The position numbers and the translations under genes were made by a program. From the NCBI GenBank assembly GCA_019694835.1, contig JAIBBE010000107.1, positions 62,001-126,000 of the forward strand: a DNA stretch of 64,000 bases, given 5' to 3'. This document shows, piece by piece, positions 8,537 to 17,278 of this stretch. The notes below the pieces were generated by a model. The model searched no databases. It saw only the letters and a program-made list of their open reading frames with translations, and was not told the DNA's origin. The stretch's first letter is position 1; every line of letters starts with the position of its first letter. This stretch comes from Fimbriimonadaceae bacterium. Lineage in GTDB: Bacteria; Armatimonadota; Fimbriimonadia; Fimbriimonadales; Fimbriimonadaceae.

Positions 8537-9781
8537 TTATCGGCTGCCTCTGACTCTTCTGATCAGAATCGTACTGACGAAGAATGCGATCGCACCGAGG
8601 CCGAAAATGGCACGGTAGCCGAGACCGAAGGTGGATCGGTTGAGCGCATCGACGGCCGCTCCGGCAGCTCCCGAGAATATCTGGACACTCGATTGGCTCA
8701 TTTGCCAGACACCCATGTCCTTGCCCGCCGTTTCGCCCTTGGGCAATATGTCACTGACGAGCGCCCAGTCGGCAGCTAGGTACATGCCGTAGCCGACCCC
8801 AAAAACCATCGACAGGACCCAGATCAGTCCAAAGTTCGGGACGAGAGCAAACGGAATGAGCACGACTGACATCACCGTTCCAGCGATGTAGATGAGACGT
8901 TTCCTTCCAATTCGATCGCTCGACTTCGCCGCCCAAACCGAGCCAATCGCGCCGAAGAGGGAGATCGTCAACGCGATGACGTTGGTCGCCATCCCCGCGT
9001 CGCCGAGTTTGAAAAATCCAAACACGGAGAAGTCCTTCACGACATCGCCCAAGTAGAAACGCAGGTAAGGCTGAATGAGATAGAAGCCCAGCGAAAACAG
9101 GAAGCGGGTGAACCACACCCAGAAGAAGTCCTTGTACTTCCACGGTTCGATCCATCCTCGCACAAACGACTTCAGGAAGGGTGCCCGATCTTCTGCGACG
9201 GGATGAGGCGTCTCGCCTCGGAGGCACGAAATCGTCCACAGCGCGGCAAGCACGTTTACCACTGCAATGCCGACGTAAATCGACTCGACACTGCCATGAA
9301 CCAGAAACGCGTAGGCACCGACCGCAACTTGGCCGAGCAGCGTCATGAGGCCCATGATCCCCGAGGCTCTGCCGCGCCGCTCTTCGGGTACGAGGTCGGG
9401 AATCAGTGCGCTGTACGGCCCGGTCCCCACATCGTCAGAGACCTGAAGCAGCAAGTAGCCGATCGCGAGCACGACGATCGAGGGTGCCTGCATGAGAACC
9501 ATCAGCGCGATGACCGTCATCGCGGCACCCAAGGCTACGAAGGGCTGACGCCGACCCAGCCTGTCACTCAAATGGCCAAAGATCGAAGGCCCGATCATCG
9601 CCCACGCGGCACCGATCGCGAAGACGAGACCCCAATACGTGTTCTTGTCGCCGCCCGGCACGATCTTCTCGATTTGGCCGGGAAGAACGACCTGCAGGAG
9701 GATGAACCACTTCGCGCTGGTCGCAAACCAGTACGCGGAGACCCCGTAATACCAACTGGATCGGTCGCGAAATACGCTCAC
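8537..9781 (-). CDS. MFS transporter
   Basis: Major facilitator superfamily permease of 414 residues with about twelve membrane helices. The loop between helices 2 and 3 carries the A-motif GHLSDRLGRRQPF (near residue 70), and the symmetric SDRIGRKRLIYIAG occurs near residue 290. The segment ISDDVGTGPYSALIPDLVPEERRG is typical of the SLC45/GPH-like sugar or cation symporter side of the superfamily, so a sugar or small metabolite is the likeliest cargo. I cannot name it. It starts with GTG at 9781; no better in-frame ATG exists. It is divergent from the TlpA-like gene, only about 40 bases away, so both must share a compact promoter region. Confidence 0.85.
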   Translation of the reverse strand: MSVFRDRSSWYYGVSAYWFATSAKWFILLQVVLPGQIEKIVPGGDKNTYWGLVFAIGAAWAMIGPSIFGHLSDRLGRRQPFVALGAAMTVIALMVLMQAPSIVVLAIGYLLLQVSDDVGTGPYSALIPDLVPEERRGRASGIMGLMTLLGQVAVGAYAFLVHGSVESIYVGIAVVNVLAALWTISCLRGETPHPVAEDRAPFLKSFVRGWIEPWKYKDFFWVWFTRFLFSLGFYLIQPYLRFYLGDVVKDFSVFGFFKLGDAGMATNVIALTISLFGAIGSVWAAKSSDRIGRKRLIYIAGTVMSVVLIPFALVPNFGLIWVLSMVFGVGYGMYLAADWALVSDILPKGETAGKDMGVWQMSQSSVQIFSGAAGAAVDALNRSTFGLGYRAIFGLGAIAFFVSTILIRRVRGSR

Positions 9782-9820
9782 CGCGCGCTTTTACCCGCTT
9801 CCCGTGATAGACTGCCGAAC

Positions 9821-11041
9821 ATGTTGAGCCTCACTCTTGCCGTCTTGTCGCTCCAAGTCGACGTTAAGCTCGCGCCGAGCGGAATTGCTGCCGTGCGCGG
9901 CTACGTCCCTCACCGCCTCACGCTTGCCCCCACCAAACCCGACGGAGTCCGGTTGGAGCCAAAGCTGCTTGGCAAAGCTGTTTATGGCGTCCTCGAACTT
10001 GGACCCAAGGAAAACCCAGCAAAGGTATTCGTTCTGGTGGACGAAGCACCAAACGAAGATTGGCGGCTCTATGTCGATGCCAATGGCAATGGTGACCTGA
10101 CCGATGATGGAAAGGCCGCCGAATGGAAAAAGCGCTTGGACAAGGGCCAAGACGGCAAGGAATACGCCACCTATCTGGGTTGGGCGAGCATCAGGGTGAA
10201 CGGCTTTGCCGATCCTATCCGCTTCGGCATGTACCGCTTCGATCCCACCGATCCGCGTCGCGCTCAGCTCGCCAGCATGCTCCTGTACTACTGTGACTAC
10301 GGGTACAAGGGCAAGGCTACGCTTGGAGGCAAGCCCTATGACGTGACCATTGTGGACGACACCGCGACGGCGAACTTCCTTGGCGACAAGTCTGCGGAGG
10401 CCAAATCGTCGGGCATTCAGCTGCTCATCGATGTGAATGGCAACGGTAAGATTGATGCACGGGGCGAGAGCTACGATGCAGCCAAGCCGTTCAACATCGG
10501 CGGTACGACCTACGAAATCAAGGGCATGACTTCAACCGGAGTCGGCTGGGCCTTCGAGAAATCCAACCAGACGGTCGCCGAAATCCTGCCGCCACCCGAC
10601 TTGAGCACCGGTAAGGCCGCAATCCCCTTCACGGCAACGACCGTGGAAGGCAAGCCTCTGAACTTCCCCGGCGACTACAAGGGCAAGATCGTGATGCTCG
10701 ACTTCTGGGCAACCTGGTGCGGTCCTTGCAAAGGCGAACTACCCGGATTGGTGAAGGCGTACGAAACCTATCACAGCAAGGGCTTCGAAATCGTCGGTAT
10801 CAGCCTGGACCAAGAAAACCAGACCGACAACCTCAAGAAGTTTCTGGTCGATTGGAAGATGCCGTGGCCGCAGATCTACGACGGCAAGTTCTGGAAAGCC
10901 GAACTCGCTCAGCTCTACGTCGTCAATTCCATTCCCGCGGCGTTTCTAGTTGACGGAGATACGGGAAAGGTTATCGCTTCCGGCGGGTCGTTGCGTGGCG
11001 AGCTATTGGAGTTAACGTTGAAGAAAGCACTCAAACTCTAG
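9821..11041 (+). CDS. Secreted TlpA/redoxin-family thioredoxin protein
   Basis: 406 residues with a two-part architecture. Residues 1 to about 255 are an extracytoplasmic beta-rich domain with two Asp/Asn-rich calcium-like loops (DANGNGDLTDD near 87; DVNGNGKIDARGE near 205). Residues about 265-406 are a TlpA-type thioredoxin fold with the active site FWATWCGPCKGELPG and the cis-proline region VNSIPAAFLVDGDTG. Such proteins reduce or isomerise disulfides in exported proteins. A short hydrophobic N-terminus (MLSLTLAVLSLQ) is the probable export signal. The frame is open far upstream, but that extension is antisense to the transporter, so the ATG at 9821 is chosen. There is no recognisable ribosome-binding site, so the message may be leaderless or weakly initiated. 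Confidence 0.88.
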   Translation: MLSLTLAVLSLQVDVKLAPSGIAAVRGYVPHRLTLAPTKPDGVRLEPKLLGKAVYGVLELGPKENPAKVFVLVDEAPNEDWRLYVDANGNGDLTDDGKAAEWKKRLDKGQDGKEYATYLGWASIRVNGFADPIRFGMYRFDPTDPRRAQLASMLLYYCDYGYKGKATLGGKPYDVTIVDDTATANFLGDKSAEAKSSGIQLLIDVNGNGKIDARGESYDAAKPFNIGGTTYEIKGMTSTGVGWAFEKSNQTVAEILPPPDLSTGKAAIPFTATTVEGKPLNFPGDYKGKIVMLDFWATWCGPCKGELPGLVKAYETYHSKGFEIVGISLDQENQTDNLKKFLVDWKMPWPQIYDGKFWKAELAQLYVVNSIPAAFLVDGDTGKVIASGGSLRGELLELTLKKALKL

Positions 11042-11048
11042 CCACACC

Positions 11049-11202
11049 GAATGTACTTTCGACATCCCGGCGATCCGCACATTCGCGAAAGGCTTTCAAA
11101 CTGTAGCCCCTTTGAATGTACTTTCGCCGTCCCGGCGAATCCCCGTCACAGTAAAGCCGACGGTCTCAACATGTGGATTCGCCTGGACGGCAAAAGTACA
11201 TT
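11049..11202. repeat. Three-copy intergenic repeat, two direct and one inverted
   Basis: A unit of about 28 bases beginning GAATGTACTTTCG occurs at 11049-11076 and 11114-11142 in direct orientation, and at 11175-11202 inverted (2 mismatches to the second copy). Copies 2 and 3 form a long imperfect hairpin between the convergent tlpA-like and aspS genes. It probably acts as a REP-like element or terminator. No gene is seen in 11042-11223. Confidence 0.7.
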
Positions 11203-11223
11203 AGGAGGGGCAATCCGTCATCC

Positions 11224-13047
11224 TTACTTACTGAGTCGCAAGCCGAGTTCCGCCCACTGCTGGGCGTCGATTTCGCTGGGGGCACCCATCATCGGGTCGG
11301 CACCTTGACCAATCTTGGGAAAGGCGATCACTTCACGAATGTTATCATCGTCGGTCAGAAACATGATAAGGCGGTCAATGCCCGGAGCAATGCCACCATG
11401 GGGAGGTGCCCCATACTCGAATGCCTCGATCATGTGTCCAAATCTGGACTTTATCGTTTCCTCGCTTAGACCGAGAAGCTTGAAGCATCGTTCTTGAATG
11501 TCGGGGCGATGGATGCGGATGCTTCCACTTGCCCATTCCGTTCCGTTGCAGACAACGTCATAGCAGTCTGCTCTGATCCGGCCTGGATCGGTTTCGATAT
11601 AAATGAGATCGTCGGCCTTCGGTGCCGTAAACGGATGGTGAGTTGCATCCCATCGATTAGCTTCGGGATTCCATTCGACTAGCGGAAAGTCCAAAACAAA
11701 GCAGAATGCCAGCTTTCGCTTGTCGCGCAGGCCGCATCGTTCGCCGACCTCAACTCTTAGGCGATACAGTACATTGTTACCCACCGAATAGCCATCAGCG
11801 ATAAAGCAGAGCAGGTCGCCAGGCTCGGCCTTGGCAATAGAGAGAATCTCCTCAAGTTCCTCCACCTTGAAGAACTTCGCGATTGAGCCCTTAACAGCTC
11901 TTCCATCGGGAAGCATGATGGCTCCTTCGCCTGCATCCGCTGGATCATGGGCCACTGCAAGCGAGGCCATTCCCTTTGCACCAAATTCCTTACAGAACTC
12001 TTCAAGAATCCCCACTTCTTTGCGCGAGAGCGAAGCTCCTCCAGGATATCGCACGCCGCGCACGAATCCACCACCTTCGACACAAGCCTTGAACACTCCG
12101 AAACCTGAATCCTTCACTGCTCCGGAGACGTCGAAGAGCTGCAACCCAAATCGTAGATCGGGCTTATCACACCCATAAAGGTGCATCGACTCATCGTAGG
12201 TTAGCCGGACAAATGGTTCGACATGATCTTTGGGCAACTCGAATTCATCGATTAGGCCATTGATGACGTCTACCGAAAGCCCTTCGATCAGTTGAAGAAC
12301 ATCCTCTTGAGTGCAGAACGACATCTCAAGATCCAATTGAGTGAACTCCGGTTGACGGTCCGCGCGTTGCGCTTCATCTCGGAAGCACTTTGCAATCTGG
12401 TAGTACCGCTCGACACCGGCGACCATCAGCAGCTGCTTATACTGCTGCGGGCTTTGAGGAAGCGCATAGAACTGGCCCGGATCAAGGCGATAAGGCACGA
12501 GATAGTCTCGCGCCCCCTCGGGAGTCGACTTGGTGAAGATCGGAGTCTCAATTTCAAGAAAGCCCCTCTCGTCAAGGTAGCTTCTAATCTTCTTCACTGC
12601 CGCCGCACGAAGGGCAAACTTGCGATGCATCGAAGGGCGCCTGAGGTCGAGGTATCGGTACTTAATCCTCAATTCCTCATTAACGCTAGACATCTGTTCC
12701 TCATCGCTAACTGGAAAAGGCAAGGGCTTCGCCGGGCCGAGGACGGAATAGCCGGAGACGATGACTTCGACATCGCCGGTCGGCATATTGGGGTTGCGCG
12801 TCTGCTCACCCCGCATCTGGATGATGCCCGTGACGCTCAGGCACGTTTCACTGCGAATCTCTGTCAGATTCGGAAGCGAGGCTGGATCGAGCACGAGCTG
12901 CACAATTCCAGTCCGATCCCGCAAGTCGATGAAGCAGACGCCGCCCAGGTCTCGGACTCGGTGGGCCCAACCATTCAAGACGATCTGCTGACCAGCGTCG
13001 GCGGCACGGGGCTCACCGCACGTATGTGTACGTTGCGCGAAACTCAT
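11224..13047 (-). CDS. aspS: Aspartyl-tRNA synthetase (bacterial type)
   Basis: Class II aminoacyl-tRNA synthetase of 607 residues that charges tRNA-Asp. The N-terminal OB fold binds the anticodon: GWAHRVRDLGGVCFIDLRDR, residues about 26-45. Motif 2 is FRDEAQRADRQPEFTQLD, near residue 222. The bacterial-specific GAD insertion covers about 290-420. Motif 3 is GIAPGIDRLIMFLTDD, near 567, followed by the VIAFPK signature. Length and domain order match typical bacterial AspRS. Whether it also misacylates tRNA-Asn cannot be decided from the few positions I can compare. It is convergent with the thioredoxin gene across the repeat at 11049-11202. Confidence 0.97.
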   Translation of the reverse strand: MSFAQRTHTCGEPRAADAGQQIVLNGWAHRVRDLGGVCFIDLRDRTGIVQLVLDPASLPNLTEIRSETCLSVTGIIQMRGEQTRNPNMPTGDVEVIVSGYSVLGPAKPLPFPVSDEEQMSSVNEELRIKYRYLDLRRPSMHRKFALRAAAVKKIRSYLDERGFLEIETPIFTKSTPEGARDYLVPYRLDPGQFYALPQSPQQYKQLLMVAGVERYYQIAKCFRDEAQRADRQPEFTQLDLEMSFCTQEDVLQLIEGLSVDVINGLIDEFELPKDHVEPFVRLTYDESMHLYGCDKPDLRFGLQLFDVSGAVKDSGFGVFKACVEGGGFVRGVRYPGGASLSRKEVGILEEFCKEFGAKGMASLAVAHDPADAGEGAIMLPDGRAVKGSIAKFFKVEELEEILSIAKAEPGDLLCFIADGYSVGNNVLYRLRVEVGERCGLRDKRKLAFCFVLDFPLVEWNPEANRWDATHHPFTAPKADDLIYIETDPGRIRADCYDVVCNGTEWASGSIRIHRPDIQERCFKLLGLSEETIKSRFGHMIEAFEYGAPPHGGIAPGIDRLIMFLTDDDNIREVIAFPKIGQGADPMMGAPSEIDAQQWAELGLRLSK

Positions 13048-13164
13048 GGGAACCGAGAGGATACCCGGTGAACCCGAAGTCTCCTAGAATCCGACTGAAT
13101 TGTGCTCTCCATGGACAAACATCCTGTATGATGTAAGGGGAAGAACCTCGTGAGGAGCGTACGA

Positions 13165-14142
13165 ATGAAGCACTTGACCAAAGTCGCCACGGCCTTTCTA
13201 TTGGGAGCGGTCATGCCCGCACAGGCGATCGTCATCCGGCACGATGTCGCCGATGCCGACTATCGAACACTCGCAGCTAACGCCAAATACGCCGCGGTGG
13301 GACTCCTGGAGTTCGAAAATGAAAACGCAAGGGGCATCGGCACCGGCAATTACATTGGTGTGGGAACCGGCGGCAAGAAGTGGCTCGTCACGGCGGGCCA
13401 TGTCCTCGATAGAGACCTAACTAGTCTCAAGTTCACAGTTGGGGGTCGGATCTACGATGTCGAAATCAGCAGTATGCGATGGTGGACCTCACATGAAAGT
13501 GGTCGCGACGACATCGCCGTTGCTCGGATTCTAGATCCTGACAATACACTCACCGTTGCGCCTGCTCGCTTTTGGAATTCGACCTTGCCGATCCCAAACG
13601 CGCTGGGTGACCGGCTCACCGGCACCGTCGTAGGGTTTGGGCAGACGGGTGTTGGCAATTCCAATGATCGCACCACGGACAAGGTCAAACGCGCGATGCA
13701 GAACCGCATCGATGCGCTCAACCTGACCTACAACCGAGGAAATGACGAACTCTATGGCTACATTTCCGATTTCGACAAGAATGACGCGGCCAACAACACG
13801 CTGGACAAGGACGACTTCCCAGCCGCCAACCTCTGGGCCGGCCAGAAGTCGGAACGGGCATGGCTGGGACTGGAAGGAGCTGGAGACGAGGGAGATTCCG
13901 GGGGAGGGTTGTTTACCGAAATTGGCAACCGAACCGTTATGATCGGCGTGACGAGTGCCGCAACAAGGCTCGGCACGGGAGGACGCTCGACGTATGGAAG
14001 CTACACCCAATACTCCCCTTTCAACAGGGAGTTCGCTCAGCGAATCGATAAGTGGACGGGTATCAAGGCCGTTCCGGAGCCGTCAACTCTCCTCGTCGTT
14101 CTTGGGGGATGCCTATTCCTCCGCAGGCGGGTTAGTTCGTAA
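13165..14142 (+). CDS. Trypsin-like serine protease with PEP-CTERM sorting tail
   Basis: Exported chymotrypsin-fold protease of 325 residues. Signal peptide: MKHLTKVATAFLLGAVMPAQA. The catalytic triad is visible: His in WLVTAGHVLD (near residue 79), Asp in GRDDIAVARI (near 115) and Ser in GDEGDSGGGLF (near 245). The C-terminus VPEPSTLLVVLGG plus hydrophobic residues and RRR is a textbook PEP-CTERM signal, normally recognised by an exosortase that processes and anchors the protein at the surface. A GTG at 13150 is an alternative start, but GAGGAG lies 7 bases before the ATG at 13165. The exosortase is not in this window. It is convergent with the pilin operon. Confidence 0.92.
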   Translation: MKHLTKVATAFLLGAVMPAQAIVIRHDVADADYRTLAANAKYAAVGLLEFENENARGIGTGNYIGVGTGGKKWLVTAGHVLDRDLTSLKFTVGGRIYDVEISSMRWWTSHESGRDDIAVARILDPDNTLTVAPARFWNSTLPIPNALGDRLTGTVVGFGQTGVGNSNDRTTDKVKRAMQNRIDALNLTYNRGNDELYGYISDFDKNDAANNTLDKDDFPAANLWAGQKSERAWLGLEGAGDEGDSGGGLFTEIGNRTVMIGVTSAATRLGTGGRSTYGSYTQYSPFNREFAQRIDKWTGIKAVPEPSTLLVVLGGCLFLRRRVSS

Positions 14143-14207
14143 GGTGCCGGGTCGGGGACGTCTGCTAGAGCCGCAAGAAATAGCGACGCCCCGCCCAACT
14201 CGTGTTT

Positions 14208-15869
14208 TCAGCGCTCGCGCCAGCTTTGGACCTTAAGCGTGAAGAAAAGTTTGTCACCGGGCATTGCCGGTGGCATGTTCGTCGGCAACGCGGGCACTTG
14301 ATAGATCTTCGGGACGTTGGTGCCCATGTCGAAGAAGTTACCCACGAACGTTCCCAGAATCTCGTTCTGCTTGGCGCTTTTGATACGCCCCTGAGCATAG
14401 AATGCCCCTGCTAACTTCAATTGCGAGTCGCCGCCACCACAAGCCAAGTTCATGTTTTCCTTGGCAAGCAAACCGATGCGGGCCGTCGTCGGGAACGTCA
14501 AGCCAGTAGCAGGCAGAAGATTGCAGCTGACAGAGATATCTCCCTTACTGAAAAGGGTTCCGTTACCGGCATAGTTTATGGTCTCGTGTGATGCGCCAAT
14601 TTGAATATCCCCCGTAACACGAACAATACCGTTGATCGTCAGCTTGGCTGGTGTCGCGTTATTTCCGTTCCCAGATGCAGGCACGAACGAAATCGAGTTT
14701 CCGGAAGCATCACTATATGAAAAGGCCGCAGTATTGGCTCTTATGAGAGACAAGTTTACGGTGAGGCTTTTCGCGTCCAGGTATGCTTCCTGGTTCGTCC
14801 ATATTGTTCCCGTTTTGTCGACGTACTGTTCTGCTCCGATACCACTGATCAGTGGAAACTTGAATCCGAGGTTGCCAAGATCATAGGAATTGCTGGTGCC
14901 GTTATCGCTAAAGACCGAACTTGCACCCTGGTTGCCGGTGTATCCATCGCTCACGTAAGAGCCATCAATCGTTGCCTTGCTCGAACCTCCATCCACCACG
15001 CTGCTGGTTCCGATACTGGCATTCCCATTGATCGAGATTCGTCCGTGCTTGCAGCGCACCTCTGTTCCCAGCGTTTCGATTCCGCCAATCTGCGGAGCAG
15101 CCGGAACTCGCGCTTCCAAGGTCGCGTCCATTCCCGAGTAGTTGTTTCCGATATACGCGGTGCCACCAAGGGTTGAATTGAGATCCGTTTGCGTTAGAGG
15201 AGGATCGTATATACCATTCTGATTCGAATCATTGTACGGCTCTGCACTGTTCCACACACCGTCGTTGTTGGCATCAGCAAACGGCTCGCCGGGATCCCAG
15301 ACGCCGTTACGGTTGCTATCGGTGAATGTCTCCGCTGCATCCCATCTGCCGTTTCCATTGAGGTCGGAATAGGCCTCGCCGTCACCAAGAATATGAACCG
15401 ACCCACGGATATCGACGTTGCCGTTGATGGCCTGCCCGGAAGCACCGGTTCCGGCAAAGATCGCGTTGTTCCAGATTCCAACGTTTCGGGCGCGAATCAT
15501 ACTTCGAACGCTCTTGGACATCCCACCATACGTAACCGTCGCCGTGACCCACGCGTAAGTATTATCGACCTGTGGGCTAACCGTCGTTGTTGCCGTACAT
15601 CCCGGCGCCAGTGCATTCAGATCGTTCGAGATCGTGTTTTCTGAGGCGACGAAGACTCCGTTGTTTGCGGCAAGCGCGGCGTAGGACCGGGCAATCTGGA
15701 GATCGAGTCCTGCCTGCGCAGCCTGGAACGCTACCAGATTCGTCCGGTCGCGCTTCGCTCTCGTCATATTTTGTATGACGAGCCCACTTACGCCAAGGCT
15801 GACCGTAAGAAGCACCATGATTGTTATCAGGGCGATCATACTCGTTGATCCGTGCTGTTTTCGTTTCAT
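14208..15869 (-). CDS. PilX-like minor pilin protein with EF-hand-like repeats
   Basis: 553-residue envelope protein, last of a three-gene minor-pilin operon. The N-terminus KRKQHG followed by STSMIALITIMVLLTVSLG resembles PilX/PulK-class pilins: a glycine before the hydrophobic helix, but no glutamate at position 5. Residues about 155-220 contain four consecutive Asp-rich loops of EF-hand/dockerin form (DLNGNGRWDAAE, DSNRNGVWDPGE, DANNDGVWNSAE, DSNQNGIYDP), which should bind Ca2+. The remainder is Ser/Gly/Asn-rich and beta-like. The start at 15869 is chosen because its ATG overlaps the upstream stop as ATGA, and it places the hydrophobic helix correctly; 14 further codons are open upstream. 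PilX normally is under 200 residues, so this is a strongly enlarged member. Confidence 0.8.
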   Translation of the reverse strand: MKRKQHGSTSMIALITIMVLLTVSLGVSGLVIQNMTRAKRDRTNLVAFQAAQAGLDLQIARSYAALAANNGVFVASENTISNDLNALAPGCTATTTVSPQVDNTYAWVTATVTYGGMSKSVRSMIRARNVGIWNNAIFAGTGASGQAINGNVDIRGSVHILGDGEAYSDLNGNGRWDAAETFTDSNRNGVWDPGEPFADANNDGVWNSAEPYNDSNQNGIYDPPLTQTDLNSTLGGTAYIGNNYSGMDATLEARVPAAPQIGGIETLGTEVRCKHGRISINGNASIGTSSVVDGGSSKATIDGSYVSDGYTGNQGASSVFSDNGTSNSYDLGNLGFKFPLISGIGAEQYVDKTGTIWTNQEAYLDAKSLTVNLSLIRANTAAFSYSDASGNSISFVPASGNGNNATPAKLTINGIVRVTGDIQIGASHETINYAGNGTLFSKGDISVSCNLLPATGLTFPTTARIGLLAKENMNLACGGGDSQLKLAGAFYAQGRIKSAKQNEILGTFVGNFFDMGTNVPKIYQVPALPTNMPPAMPGDKLFFTLKVQSWRER

Positions 15870-16435
15870 TGGCTGTTCCGGATAAGCACCGTGCTCTTCA
15901 TTCGCGCCCATCGCTGCGCTCCATTGACTTGGTCCTGCGTGATGAAATTGATCGTCACGGCACGACGGGAACCAATGGTCGTCAACTGAAATGGGGCATA
16001 AGCTTGGTTGTACTGACTCGAGTTTGGATCGGGGTCCGTGGTGGCAATCTTGCGCACCAGAATCCGGCCAGTTTGGTCGGTCAGGTTGCCGCCCGAAACG
16101 GTGTACGTTCGTGTTACGCCATCAGAGACAAGCGGAACAACATATTCCTTCTCGCCTGTCACGGGATCTGCGGAGCTCGCCCGCTTTGGGAGCGTAAAAC
16201 TGATCTTCTTTCCTTCATTGGTGATCGAGATACTCTGCGCGGCTCGGATCATCTCTGACACGCGACGCATACCCTGTGCATTCTGCTGACTGATCGACAC
16301 ATCCGTCGTCGTCTTTCCAAAGGAGCGTAGTCCATAGATGAGGAGATTGACAATGACGAGGAGCGTGAATGACATGATTCCCATGCCCGTCATCAATTCC
16401 ATCAATGTGAAGCCGCATTGTCGCCTTGTCCTCAT
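15866..16435 (-). CDS. Type IV pseudopilin, PilW/PulJ-like
   Basis: 189-residue prepilin. The class III signal is clear: RTRRQCG, then FTLMELMTGMGIMSFTLLVI, with cleavage after Gly and glutamate at +5, the residue needed for methylation and subunit packing. The following region (RRVSEMIRAAQSISITNEG, then YVVPLVSDGVTRTYTVSGG) matches the usual PilW/PulJ domain, in which a helix leads into a beta sheet. It overlaps both neighbours by 4 bases (ATGA), so all three are translationally coupled. The probable role is as part of a priming or tip complex of a pilus or type II-like pseudopilus. Confidence 0.88.
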   Translation of the reverse strand: MRTRRQCGFTLMELMTGMGIMSFTLLVIVNLLIYGLRSFGKTTTDVSISQQNAQGMRRVSEMIRAAQSISITNEGKKISFTLPKRASSADPVTGEKEYVVPLVSDGVTRTYTVSGGNLTDQTGRILVRKIATTDPDPNSSQYNQAYAPFQLTTIGSRRAVTINFITQDQVNGAQRWARMKSTVLIRNSQ

Positions 16436-16941
16436 CGGTAACCTCCCAAGATCGTTCCGGTCGTTACGCTCATTGTCTTGCCTTTTGATGACTTCCAGGT
16501 GATCGTCACATCGAGCCGAACGCTTTGCGCGTCCAGTTGAGTCACGGCGAGCGACCCAGTACCGTTTTGCAACGCTTGGCTTGGGCTATAGCGAGAGGCT
16601 TGATCGAGGGGGATATTGCTGAAGCTGTAGGGAGGCTGAGTTTGGCCGGAATCGATGAGATTCAGGCCCGTCAAAACCTGGGGCGTAATGTCCGAGGGTT
16701 TGAGGAGATTGAGTTGCTCCACTAGACGTTGCGACATTTGCTGCGCGATTGTCTCATCTCTCGCAATGCGCTGCGACCGAGCGATCGTGGGAAAGAGGCT
16801 GAAGAAACTCAGCGAAGCTACGGAAAGTACGAACACCGCAATGAGTAGGTCAATCAGAAGGGCGCCGCGACATCGTCTTGCGCGCTTTCTTGGATGCGTC
16901 TTGCAAATGGTCACCAGTTCATTTTCGGTCAGATGGCGCAT
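16432..16941 (-). CDS. Minor pilin, PilV/GspI-like, with Asp at +5
   Basis: 169 residues, first gene of the operon. A 25-residue basic leader (KTHPRKRARRCRG) precedes ALLIDLLIAVFVLSVASLSF, then IARDETIAQQMSQRLVEQLN, a PilV/GspI-like pattern. The prepilin cleavage site would be G/A, with aspartate instead of the near-universal glutamate at +5. The rest contains SLAVTQLDAQSVRLDVTITW and a GTILGGY ending, again like PilV/GspI. Its start has no strong ribosome-binding site. The upstream region is shared with the divergent repeat protein at 17279. Confidence 0.8.
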   Translation of the reverse strand: MRHLTENELVTICKTHPRKRARRCRGALLIDLLIAVFVLSVASLSFFSLFPTIARSQRIARDETIAQQMSQRLVEQLNLLKPSDITPQVLTGLNLIDSGQTQPPYSFSNIPLDQASRYSPSQALQNGTGSLAVTQLDAQSVRLDVTITWKSSKGKTMSVTTGTILGGYR

Positions 16942-17278
16942 TGTCTATAGTCCTGCGAATCAGAATGTCCGGTCCGTCTTGAGTGTACACAGACGCTCTC
17001 CCATCTGAGTCCCTTCCATGTCTAGACACGGATTTCACATCTCCGTTCGGTACTTCTAGAGAGTCGCGTCTATCGATGTCTAGTCACTGAACAGACACCG
17101 ATCCGTGATTGAATCGCTCAGACTTTCCAGCCTGCCTCACGCATTTTTGTCACAATTGCTTCTCAACCCCCTAAACTTCCAGTGCCCCTGAGCCGATGAG
17201 AATACCAGTGGTACCCGTAGCAAACGCTGTGGTCGTGCACAGCTTCCGCTTATGGGACCTAATGCAAGGAAAATGCGT
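16942..17278. promoter_or_regulatory. Divergent intergenic region with palindromic TGTCTAGACA sites
   Basis: A 337-bp gap between the minor-pilin operon and the repeat-protein gene, with no ORF worth calling. It contains a perfect 10-bp palindrome TGTCTAGACA at 17019-17028, a half copy TGTCTAG at 17077-17083 and the 8-bp palindrome GTGTACAC at 16983-16990. Such symmetry suggests operator sites that could coordinate the two divergent units. I see no confident -35/-10 boxes. Confidence 0.4.

Noticed and set aside
9203..9820. Upstream extension of the TlpA-like gene (206 codons)
   Set aside because: Antisense to the transporter and rich in Arg/His/Gln; the thioredoxin protein is complete from 9821.
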